Notes under the pieces: generated by a model
Databases searched by the model: none
What the model was told of the DNA's origin: nothing
Seen by the model: the letters and a program-made list of their open reading frames with translations, nothing else
Part shown: positions 1 through 13,445 of the stretch, piece after piece
Layout: every line of letters begins with the position of its first letter
Position numbering within the stretch: the stretch's first letter is position 1
IMG/VR virus record: IMGVR_UViG_3300007363_000114
Span: 1-22,905 of that record
DNA length: 22,905 nucleotides
Source: a virus
Reading direction: 5' to 3' (one strand)
Made by a program: the position numbers and the translations under genes

Positions 1-23
1 GAAATCCAAACCACAAGGGGTTC

Positions 24-524
24 ATGATGCTTGAGGTGCTCGGCGGCGGTATTTTTGGCTCCCTCCTTGGGGGCATTTTTCGTCTGGCCCCCGAGGTCCT
101 GAAGTTCTTGGACAAGGGCAACGAGCGCAAGCACGAGCTGGCCATGTTCGAGCGCCAGTGCGAGCTGGAAAAGCAGCGCGGCGAGCAAAAGCTGGCCGAG
201 ATTGGGGCCCAGCGTGACATGGCCGTCGATGTCGGGGTCATGGACGCCTTCAAAGCCGCCATAGACCAACAAACCGAGATGGCCAAGGCCGCAGGTGGCA
301 AGGTGGCCGCTTTGAGCGCCAGCGTGCGTCCTGTGGTCACCTACTGGATTTTGTTCGTCTGGTCCGCCGTCCACTGCTGGTACGCCTACCAAGGCTACGC
401 CTCGGGGTTGGACGCCACCGAGGTCTTCAAGCTCATGATGAGTCCCGACTTCTCGGCTCTGGTCAGCGGCACCCTGAACTACTGGTTCCTCGACCGCACC
501 CTTGCAAAACGGGGGCTTGCATGA
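24..524 (+). CDS. three-helix holin-like protein (GTA_holin_3TM type)
   Basis: Probable holin that permeabilises the inner membrane so that the lysozyme encoded next can reach the wall. The 166-residue product has a glycine-rich hydrophobic N-terminus (residues 3-20), a charged helical middle rich in Glu, Lys and Gln (about 30-95), a clear membrane segment after SVRPVVTYW (about 103-121), and a weaker hydrophobic stretch near 140-157. The order (hydrophobic start, amphipathic helix, RPVVTYW-type helix) matches the three-TM holin family first described from gene transfer agents; that match is from memory. AAGGGG at 15-20 precedes a double ATG at 24 and 27, and the second ATG has the better spacing, so the true start may be 27. 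The stop overlaps the lysozyme start (ATGA), which supports one lysis cassette. Family assignment is fairly good; function is inferred from the neighbour. Confidence 0.72.
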   Translation: MMLEVLGGGIFGSLLGGIFRLAPEVLKFLDKGNERKHELAMFERQCELEKQRGEQKLAEIGAQRDMAVDVGVMDAFKAAIDQQTEMAKAAGGKVAALSASVRPVVTYWILFVWSAVHCWYAYQGYASGLDATEVFKLMMSPDFSALVSGTLNYWFLDRTLAKRGLA

Positions 525-985
525 ACCTGACACTGGCCGAAGCACTGTGCAAGCGGTTTGAGGGCTTTCGCTCCAAGCCGTACCTGTGCCCGGCCGGTAT
601 TCCCACGATTGGTTACGGCTCGACCTACTACCCCGGCGGTCGCAAGGTAACCCTTGAAGACACCCCCGTGGACGAGCCTACAGCCCGCCAGATGCTCTTG
701 CACGAGCTGCTCAATACCTACGCCCCGGGCGTAATCCGCCAGTGCCCAATTTTGCTCACGCTGGCCACCACAACAAATGATTGGGGAAAGTTGAACGCCA
801 TAGTGGACTTTTCTTACAATCTGGGTATTGGAAGATTGCAGACTTCGACCCTAAAGCGCAAGATCAACGCGCAAGATTGGGAGGGGGCAAAGGAGCAACT
901 GAAACTGTGGACTCGCGGGGGTGGCCGCGTGTTGCCCGGGTTGGTTGCCAGACGAGACGCTGAGGCAGCGATCATGGGCGCATAA
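521..985 (+). CDS. phage lysozyme, GH24 (T4/P22-type endolysin)
   Basis: Muramidase that cleaves the glycan strands of peptidoglycan at the end of infection. The 154-residue product has the family's catalytic pattern: E14 in KRFEGF, C23 eight residues on, and T29 five residues after that in PTIGYG. This is the E-8-(D/C)-5-T spacing of T4 and P22 lysozymes, with Cys in the middle position. The later AIVDFSYNLG and GLVARRDAE stretches correspond to the conserved second lobe. Length is normal for the family. There is no signal peptide or SAR helix, so export should depend on the overlapping holin. The start is fixed by the 4-base ATGA overlap with the holin. No spanin (Rz/Rz1) pair follows; if there is one, it lies outside the window or elsewhere in the genome. 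Confidence 0.93.
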   Translation: MNLTLAEALCKRFEGFRSKPYLCPAGIPTIGYGSTYYPGGRKVTLEDTPVDEPTARQMLLHELLNTYAPGVIRQCPILLTLATTTNDWGKLNAIVDFSYNLGIGRLQTSTLKRKINAQDWEGAKEQLKLWTRGGGRVLPGLVARRDAEAAIMGA

Positions 986-1001
986 AGAAGAGGACCAAAA
1001 A

Positions 1002-1637
1002 ATGACTGTCGCTGCCGTGATGACGTATGACTCGCTGGTCAATGACATCCAGACCTATCTGGAGCGTACTGACACGGCGACACTTGAGAAGATCCCCCAG
1101 TTCATCATGCTGGCGGAGCAGGTCATTGCGGCCGACCTCAAGTTCTTGGGCAACCTGCAGGTCGCTGAAAGCACCATGGTGCAGGGTGAGCCGGTGATTG
1201 CAAAGCCCGCCCGCTGGCGCAAGACGGTCTCGATGAACGTCACCGTTGCAGGCAGGCGTTACCCGGTCCTGCTGAGAACCTACGAGTACATCCGCGAGTA
1301 CTGGCCAAGCCCCACAGACGAGGACGTGCCAAAGTTCTTTTGCGACTACGACTACGAGCATTGGCTGATCGGGCCCACGCCGGACTCAGACTACACCTAC
1401 GAGGTGCTGTACTACGAGCGAGTGCAGCCTTTGGATTCCTCGAATCAGTCCAACTGGTTCACCCAGTACGCCCCGCAGGCGCTGCTGTACGGCTCCCTGC
1501 TCCAAGCCATGCCGTTCCTCAAGAACGACGAGCGCATGCCAATGTGGCAGGGCAATTACGACCACATCATTGAAGTCCTGAAGGCTGAGAACGTCACTCG
1601 TGCGGCTGATCGTCAGGCGATTGTGAGGGATTCATGA
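1002..1637 (+). CDS. head-tail adaptor protein (SU10 adaptor-like)
   Basis: Probable adaptor that forms a ring under the portal and joins the head to the short tail. The 211-residue protein opens with MTYDSLVNDIQTYLERTD and a helix containing FIMLAEQVIAADL. A beta-rich part follows with PARWRKTVSMNV and LLRTYEYIREYWP, then DYDYEHWLIGP and an aromatic strand, and it ends in helices. This layout is typical of phage adaptor proteins of the SU10/phiEco32 kind; I recognise it by pattern, without a search. A longer in-frame start at 921 exists, but it lies inside the lysozyme gene. The ATG at 1002 has a strong ribosome-binding site (AGAAGAGGA at 987-994), so it is preferred. The gene ends in an ATGA overlap with the fibre-like gene, and the nozzle-like gene comes next, as expected for a connector module. 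Confidence 0.7.
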   Translation: MTVAAVMTYDSLVNDIQTYLERTDTATLEKIPQFIMLAEQVIAADLKFLGNLQVAESTMVQGEPVIAKPARWRKTVSMNVTVAGRRYPVLLRTYEYIREYWPSPTDEDVPKFFCDYDYEHWLIGPTPDSDYTYEVLYYERVQPLDSSNQSNWFTQYAPQALLYGSLLQAMPFLKNDERMPMWQGNYDHIIEVLKAENVTRAADRQAIVRDS

Positions 1638-3130
1638 GTTTCAACAGCCCATTTACCGGTCAGGTCATCCAGCCGACCGACGTTTCTTTCCGCGCCATCA
1701 CGTTGGTCGCGGACTCGACCTTGTCGTGGCCAATCAACGGCAGCGCGACCGACAACGCCGCAGCACGGATCATGGACGTCGAGTCGCTCTCCAGCGGCCT
1801 AACCCTGTCCGGCGTCACTGTTGCCGGAACCAACGGCCAATGCACCTGCTCTGCAACCCCGAGCCTCTTCGTTGGCCAAGCTGTGGTAGTGACCGGCACC
1901 AACTCCGGCACGGCTACCGGCATCACGCCGGGCAACACCTACTACATCATCGCCACCAACGGCACGACGACCTTCACGCTGTCGTCCACGCTGGGCGGCG
2001 CTGCAGTGGCCACCACCGCAGGCTCAACCACCGGCATGACGTTCGCGCTGGACGCGTTCTCGATTGCCATGCCACCGGCCAATCAAGCCTCTGTGGGCAT
2101 CGATGCGCTGTTTCGCAACACCGGCTCTTACAGCTTCACCGTCACCGACTACGACGACGCCCCCATCGTCACGATTGCCCCGGGCGAGGCCAAGTACATC
2201 TACCTGACCGACAACGCTGACACGGCCGGGACGTGGGATCTGATCGCCTTTGGTGTTGGCACCTCGAACGTCGACGCTGCAACGCTTGCCGGTTACGGCC
2301 TCAAAGCCATCGGAAGCACACTAAATGCGGCCCACAATGTAAGTACGTTTGCATCAAACTACACCGCGCTGACGTCCGACCGCGCATCGTCCTATGTCTG
2401 GACCGGCGGCTCTGGAACCCTTGCGCTGACTTCGGCCATCACGCTTGGCAACGATTGGTTCATGCTGGTGCGCAACGGCGGCACCGGTACGCTGACGATT
2501 GCCCCTGACGCTGGCATCCAGATCAACGGTGCATCGACGATTGCCCTGCAGCCTGCTGACTCTTGCGTGATCTGCTGCTCCGGTGCGGCCTTCTACACCG
2601 TGGGCCTTGGCCGCAGCACGCAGTTCAATTTCACCCAGCTCACCAAGGCGGTGACCTCGGGAAGCTACACCCTGTCGGCCTCTGAGGCTGCCAACACCAT
2701 CCAGAAGTACACCGGCACCCTGACCGGCAACGTGACCGTGGTGCTGCCTCAGACGGTCCAGATCTACTACATCACGAACCAAACCAACGGCGGCGGGCCG
2801 GGCTATCAGATCACCTTCACGACCGGTGCAGGCGGCGCTACGGCGACCGTCCCTGCGGGTCAGCAGGTGATTTTGCTGTGCGACTCGGTCAACCTGCTCA
2901 ATGCCTCCACGATTGCCGCTGGCGCGGTGAACGTGTCGCTGGTGGACGGCACGGTGGGTGCGCCGTCGCTGAACTTCGCCTCGGAGACCTCCACCGGCAT
3001 CTACCGGCCCGGCTCTGGCGAGTTTGGTATCGCGATTTTGGGCGTGAAGCTGTTCGGTCTGACGGCCACCGGCCTGACGATCCCGGGCACCGGCACGTTT
3101 ACTGGGGGTGTACAAGGCGGGACGTTCTAA
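1634..3130 (+). CDS. tail fibre-like / virion surface protein with beta-rich modules
   Basis: Structural protein of 498 residues, probably part of the tail or a receptor-contacting appendage. It is rich in Thr, Gly, Ala, Ser and Val. A module at about residues 60-137 reads as alternating strands (FVGQAVVVTGT, TPGNTYYIIA, TTTFTLSST). The middle holds further short strands and a VLPQTVQIYYITNQTNGG segment. The C-terminal part (about 436-498) contains APSLNFASETSTGIYRPG, a short module often seen near the ends of phage fibre proteins, followed by GLTATGLTIPGTG. There is no chaperone or peptidase signature. It starts in an ATGA overlap with the adaptor gene and ends directly before the ATG of the nozzle-like gene. 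Lying between adaptor and nozzle genes makes a virion role likely, but which appendage it forms is unknown. Confidence 0.55.
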   Translation: MSFNSPFTGQVIQPTDVSFRAITLVADSTLSWPINGSATDNAAARIMDVESLSSGLTLSGVTVAGTNGQCTCSATPSLFVGQAVVVTGTNSGTATGITPGNTYYIIATNGTTTFTLSSTLGGAAVATTAGSTTGMTFALDAFSIAMPPANQASVGIDALFRNTGSYSFTVTDYDDAPIVTIAPGEAKYIYLTDNADTAGTWDLIAFGVGTSNVDAATLAGYGLKAIGSTLNAAHNVSTFASNYTALTSDRASSYVWTGGSGTLALTSAITLGNDWFMLVRNGGTGTLTIAPDAGIQINGASTIALQPADSCVICCSGAAFYTVGLGRSTQFNFTQLTKAVTSGSYTLSASEAANTIQKYTGTLTGNVTVVLPQTVQIYYITNQTNGGGPGYQITFTTGAGGATATVPAGQQVILLCDSVNLLNASTIAAGAVNVSLVDGTVGAPSLNFASETSTGIYRPGSGEFGIAILGVKLFGLTATGLTIPGTGTFTGGVQGGTF

Positions 3131-5344
3131 ATGACTCAGAAGGTCTTCTCCCTCGACACGCAGCCGGGCATTCAGCGCGACGGAACTACTTTCGACAAGC
3201 AGTTCTACAGCGACGGCCAATGGGTGCGTTTTCAGCGCGGCAGGCCTCGCAAGATCCTTGGCTACCGGGTGATTTCGGACCAACTGAGCGGCCCGTCTCG
3301 CGGCATTTGGGTCAACTCGCAGAACGCCTTCACCTCGATCTTCAGCGGGTACTCTGACGGCCTGCAGGTCCTGACCATCGACAACAACGGCGTCGGCGCT
3401 GGCGTGGGAACCTTCACGCTGGCCAACTTCACCGCGTCGCCCCTCAACCTCTGGCAGTTCGATGGCTTCTACGACGTGGCCGGAACCGGCCTGCAGTCCA
3501 TCGTGGCGCACCCGGGGCAGAACCTTGCCTCGATTGACAACGACACCAACACGCCGGTCCTGATCGGCGACATCACTGGCCTGAACATGTCTCAGGTGGG
3601 CGTGTTCACGGACTCGGTGACCACCACGGCGCTCTCGAACACCATCACGCTGGCTGCGGCCAACCCGTTGATCGGCGCTGGCCAAACCATCACCGGCACG
3701 GGTATTCCTGCAAACACCACGGTGGTGTCGGTGTCCACCACCACGGTCACCATCTCGAACAACGCCACGGCCTCCGGTACGGTGACGGCGACCTTCAACA
3801 ACAACGTGTCGGTCTCCGGCGGCCTTGTGTCGCTGCACCCGTACCTGTTCGTGTACGGCAACAACGGCCTGATCAAGAACTGCTCGGCTGGCAACGCCAA
3901 CGACTGGGTCTCTGCGGACGCCAACGAGACCAACGTGGCCACCGGCAAGATCGTCCAAGGCCTACCCGTGCGCGGCGGCTCAAACGCGCCCTCTGGGCTG
4001 TTTTGGAGCCTCGACAGCCTGATCCGCGTGTCGTTCATTGGCGGCACGGGCACCCCTCCCCAGTACTGGCGCTACGACATCATCAGCAGCCAGTCCTCGA
4101 TCATGTCGTCCCAGTGCGCGATTGAGTACGACGGCATCTACTACTGGATCGGTGTTGACCGGTTCCTTCTCTACAACGGCGTGGTGAAGGAAATCCCGAA
4201 CAACATGAACCAGAACTACTTCTTTGACAACCTGAACTACGACCAGCGCCAGAAGGTCTGGGCGACCAAGGTGCCGAGGTACGGTGAGATCTGGTGGTTC
4301 TACCCCCGTGGCGACTCCACCGAGTGCAACGACGCAATCATCTACAACGTGCGCGAGAACACTTGGTACGACGCCGGTCAGGCCTTGGGCGCTCGCCGCT
4401 CCGCCGGGTACTTCTCGCAGGTGTTTGCCTACCCCGTTGCGGCAAATTGGGAAACCAGCGAGGCCGTCACCGTCTTCACGGACACCTTCAACGAGGTGAG
4501 CGGCAGCGAATTCCTGTACCTCGACACCTACAACACGCAGGCCGCCATCGGTCAGGTCATCTCCGGCTCGAACATCCCGACCGGCACCAAAGTCGTGGCG
4601 ATCACAACCAGCAACATCAAGACGCTGGGCTCCATCACCCCGGGTTCTGGCTATGTGGATGCGGTCTACACCAATGTACCCCTCACGGGAGGCTCAGGAT
4701 CGGGCGCAGAGGCCACAATTTCCGTGGTTGGGGGTGCAGTGACCACCGTGACTTTGACGGCCCGTGGGGCCGGATATGCGGTCGGGGACAGCCTGAGCGC
4801 CAGCAACACCAATTTGGGCGGCACCGGGTCGGGTTTTGCCATCCCCGTGACGGCCATCTACGCCCAAGCCATCGAGATGTCGGACGCCTCCACCGGCACC
4901 GGCTCCGCCTCCCTGACGTTCTCGATCCCCGAGGGCCTGATCGAGATCTATCAGCACGAGATTGGCACCGACGACATCAACGGCCAGAACGTGCGAGCCA
5001 TCCGCAGCTTCTTCGAGACCAATGACTTGAGCTGGCTGCAGGGTGGCCCGTCCCAGCCCGCTCCTGAAGGCATCAACAAGTGGGTTCGACTTGAGCGCGT
5101 GGAGCCTGACTTCCTGCTCAACGGTGAGATGGAGCTGTACATCACCGGACGACCCTTTGCGCAGAGCCAAGACGTCACCACGGGCCCGTATACCTTCGAC
5201 TCGAACATCGGCAAGATCGACATGAAAGAGCAACGGCGCGAGTTGAGGCTCAAGTTTGTGTCTGACGTGGCCGGTGGCAATTACCAGCTTGGTAAGGTGG
5301 TGCTGAACGCCGACTTCGGCGACGTGAGGGGTTATGGCTCTTAA
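3131..5344 (+). CDS. tail nozzle / DNA-stabilisation-like protein with inserted accessory modules
   Basis: Large (737 residues) tail protein, probably the nozzle or stabilisation protein below the adaptor. The N-terminus (SLDTQPGIQRDGTTFDKQF, then DGQWVRFQRGRPRKILGY) is a pattern I associate with nozzle/stabilisation proteins of podovirus-like phages. The core has aromatic and Gly-rich segments such as YYWIGVDRFLLYNG and GEIWWFYPRG at roughly 335-400. The C-terminal region (about 600-737) runs from IEIYQHEIGTDD to KVVLNADFGDVRGYGS. Two Ig-like beta modules interrupt the core, at about residues 156-221 and 455-597; the second is itself interrupted at about 498-580. The start directly follows the previous stop. 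The next gene overlaps the end by 11 bases. Assignment rests on pattern and gene order, not on a search. Confidence 0.6.
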   Translation: MTQKVFSLDTQPGIQRDGTTFDKQFYSDGQWVRFQRGRPRKILGYRVISDQLSGPSRGIWVNSQNAFTSIFSGYSDGLQVLTIDNNGVGAGVGTFTLANFTASPLNLWQFDGFYDVAGTGLQSIVAHPGQNLASIDNDTNTPVLIGDITGLNMSQVGVFTDSVTTTALSNTITLAAANPLIGAGQTITGTGIPANTTVVSVSTTTVTISNNATASGTVTATFNNNVSVSGGLVSLHPYLFVYGNNGLIKNCSAGNANDWVSADANETNVATGKIVQGLPVRGGSNAPSGLFWSLDSLIRVSFIGGTGTPPQYWRYDIISSQSSIMSSQCAIEYDGIYYWIGVDRFLLYNGVVKEIPNNMNQNYFFDNLNYDQRQKVWATKVPRYGEIWWFYPRGDSTECNDAIIYNVRENTWYDAGQALGARRSAGYFSQVFAYPVAANWETSEAVTVFTDTFNEVSGSEFLYLDTYNTQAAIGQVISGSNIPTGTKVVAITTSNIKTLGSITPGSGYVDAVYTNVPLTGGSGSGAEATISVVGGAVTTVTLTARGAGYAVGDSLSASNTNLGGTGSGFAIPVTAIYAQAIEMSDASTGTGSASLTFSIPEGLIEIYQHEIGTDDINGQNVRAIRSFFETNDLSWLQGGPSQPAPEGINKWVRLERVEPDFLLNGEMELYITGRPFAQSQDVTTGPYTFDSNIGKIDMKEQRRELRLKFVSDVAGGNYQLGKVVLNADFGDVRGYGS

Positions 5345-5594
5345 CCCGGCACTCATCTACGACCCCCGATACCACACCTTCGAGTCGTGGGCGTCGCTCA
5401 TGGTCGAGCTGTATGCCGCGCAGCAGCTCGCTATCCCCGACGCCCTCACCGATTGGAAGAAGTGGGGCGAAGGGCTGGGTGCAATTGACGTCTTCTCAAA
5501 CGAAGCCATTCCAAGGACTGACCAGTACGACAATTGGTTCGACTGGGCCGAGGCACTTGTTGCGGCAGTTAACCCGGCGACACAAACAACATGA
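5334..5594 (+). CDS. small hypothetical protein of the tail module
   Basis: An 86-residue acidic protein with many Trp and Tyr residues (FESWASLMVEL, DWKKWGEGL, YDNWFDWAEAL) and no membrane segment or recognised domain. It starts inside the last codons of the nozzle-like gene: an 11-base overlap, with a GAGGGG ribosome-binding site just upstream of the ATG. It ends in an ATGA overlap with the next gene. Its place between the nozzle-like gene and the internal-protein genes suggests a minor virion part or an assembly factor, but nothing in the sequence decides this. I do not recognise the family. Confidence 0.65.
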   Translation: MALNPALIYDPRYHTFESWASLMVELYAAQQLAIPDALTDWKKWGEGLGAIDVFSNEAIPRTDQYDNWFDWAEALVAAVNPATQTT

Positions 5595-6076
5595 GCGCAA
5601 CTGGAATTCACCCCGTCAGCTCGAAAGAGCACATGCTCAAGCCCACGGATATTTTCGTGGTGGCTTCGCATGAGGACAAGCACAGCCAAAAACTGGTCGA
5701 GCTTGCGGCAAAAAAGGCTCACACCTCTGCAGAGCGGATGCTGTACTCCATGATGATTCAAGAGTACAGCAACAAGGGTCTTCTTCGCGTCCGCGCAGGC
5801 AATACTTTGTTCACGATTGCGGCCTTTGAGGGCCGCGTTGGCTTTGTGCGCAGCTACAACGGCGACACGGCTCAAAACTATGTAGAGAACATGCACCAAT
5901 TTTTGGAGTCGGCCCGTTCTATGGGCTTTGACACCTTGGTTGCATTCCCCCACACGAACGAGATTGTGCGCCTGCTCAAGGCTGCTGCTCGCAAAATGAA
6001 AAACCCGGACGTGAAAACGCACTTCGATAGAGAGAAGAATGTTTTTGCTGTCTCCACCGGCAAGAAAAGGGACTGA
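5591..6076 (+). CDS. hypothetical protein, possibly GNAT-like, before the internal virion genes
   Basis: A 161-residue soluble protein. The central part reads as strand-helix alternation: [22 protein letters not shown], then a helix with [16 protein letters not shown], then a strand FDTLVAFP, then a helix [13 protein letters not shown]. This could be a degenerate acetyltransferase-like (GNAT) fold. Some podoviruses carry such genes beside their ejection proteins, and the position fits. No clear acetyl-CoA loop (Q/RxxGxG/A) is visible, so catalysis is doubtful. The start is set by an ATGA overlap with the previous gene and has only a weak ribosome-binding site, suggesting translational coupling. 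The stop lies two bases before the giant gene. Function is unproven. Confidence 0.5.
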   Translation: MSATGIHPVSSKEHMLKPTDIFVVASHEDKHSQKLVELAAKKAHTSAERMLYSMMIQEYSNKGLLRVRAGNTLFTIAAFEGRVGFVRSYNGDTAQNYVENMHQFLESARSMGFDTLVAFPHTNEIVRLLKAAARKMKNPDVKTHFDREKNVFAVSTGKKRD

Positions 6077-6078
6077 CC

Positions 6079-12447
<6,369 letters not shown>

Positions 12448-12449
12448 AC

Positions 12450-13433
12450 ATGGCATTCACTCAAGGCGCACCGCTGCCAGACATCAAAACGACCGAGACG
12501 CGCACCGATCAGGCACCGGACTATTACAAGGATTACCTGTCGGGCTTGTCGCAAGCCGGGCAGGCGGCCATGACTCGTTCTCCGACGCAGACTGTGGCGG
12601 GTTACGACCCGCTGCAAGTCATGGGGTACAGCAGCTTGCCTGCTGCCGCAACGGCCGGTCAAGACCAAATTTCCGCCGCGCAGGCAACTGCAGCTCAGGC
12701 CGCGCAAGGCATCACGCCGGAACGGATTCAGGCCCTGATGAACCCGTACACCACCAACGTGGTGGACGAGATGGCTCGCCTGTCCCAGCAAAACGTGCAG
12801 CGCAACCTGCTGCCTACCATGAAGGCCGGGTTTGTCGGCACCGGCGGGCTGGGCAGCCAGCGCTATGCCGGGGCCCTTGGGCAGTCCTTGGCGGACATTC
12901 AAGCCGGTTTGACAGGCCAACAGTACGGTGCTCTGTCTCAGGGCTATAGCCAAGCCCTCAAGGGCGCTTTGGATGAGGCCTCGCTGCTGAACCAAACCGC
13001 TCAGACGCAGGGCAAGCTGGCCGACATCGAGCAGAATGAGGCCCTGACCGGGGCTGGCGCTTTGACCAAGGCAGGCGCGGAGCGTCAGGCCTATCAGCAG
13101 AGCCTGCTCGATGCGCCCTTGAAGACCGCAATCACCGCCTCGGGGCTGATGCGCGGATACACCGTGCCTCAAAGTCAGGTTTCTACGTTCGTGGGCCCCA
13201 AGGCCGGGTCGTACCAGACGTCAGACCTTTCAAACATTTTGGGCGTGCTGTCCATGCTCGGCGCAACAAAAGAAGGCACCGCCGGTTCTAAGCTGTTTGA
13301 TTGGCTTGGCAACAAGGCCTCCAACTTTTTTGACCCAAGCAAAGTTGACCTTAGCTCGCTGCTTGGTGGCGATCAAAGAACCCAAGCTGAAATTGATTAT
13401 TCAAACTCGCTTGGCGATTGGATGGGCCCTTAA
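12450..13433 (+). CDS. internal virion-like protein (327 aa)
   Basis: Probable structural protein of the ejection set. It is Ala/Gln/Gly-rich. A central block reads MNPYTTNVVDEMARLSQQN, then LPTMKAGFVGTGGLGSQR, then helices with LADIQAGLTGQQYGALSQGY. This NPYT...VVD / GxGGxGS pattern recurs in phage proteins encoded next to internal or tail-tip genes; I recognise it as such but know no proven function. The C-terminal part (about 255-327) has a hydrophobic segment (LSNILGVLSMLGA) and an acidic end. Ribosome-binding site AGGAGA (12439-12444) lies over the end of the giant gene, and the ATG is two bases after that gene's stop. It is followed by another long internal-type protein, so the four genes probably form one transcription unit. 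Confidence 0.6.
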   Translation: MAFTQGAPLPDIKTTETRTDQAPDYYKDYLSGLSQAGQAAMTRSPTQTVAGYDPLQVMGYSSLPAAATAGQDQISAAQATAAQAAQGITPERIQALMNPYTTNVVDEMARLSQQNVQRNLLPTMKAGFVGTGGLGSQRYAGALGQSLADIQAGLTGQQYGALSQGYSQALKGALDEASLLNQTAQTQGKLADIEQNEALTGAGALTKAGAERQAYQQSLLDAPLKTAITASGLMRGYTVPQSQVSTFVGPKAGSYQTSDLSNILGVLSMLGATKEGTAGSKLFDWLGNKASNFFDPSKVDLSSLLGGDQRTQAEIDYSNSLGDWMGP

Positions 13434-13445
13434 AAGGAGAACAAC

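Noticed and set aside
921-1001. Longer N-terminus for the adaptor protein
   Set aside because: Falls within the lysozyme gene in another frame; a strong ribosome-binding site marks 1002 as the start.
2354-3958. 534-residue open frame on the - strand
   Set aside because: Antisense to the fibre-like and nozzle-like genes. The product is Arg/His/Gly/Val-rich without domain signs, and no ribosome-binding site or operon context supports it. It is an artefact of GC-rich coding on the other strand.
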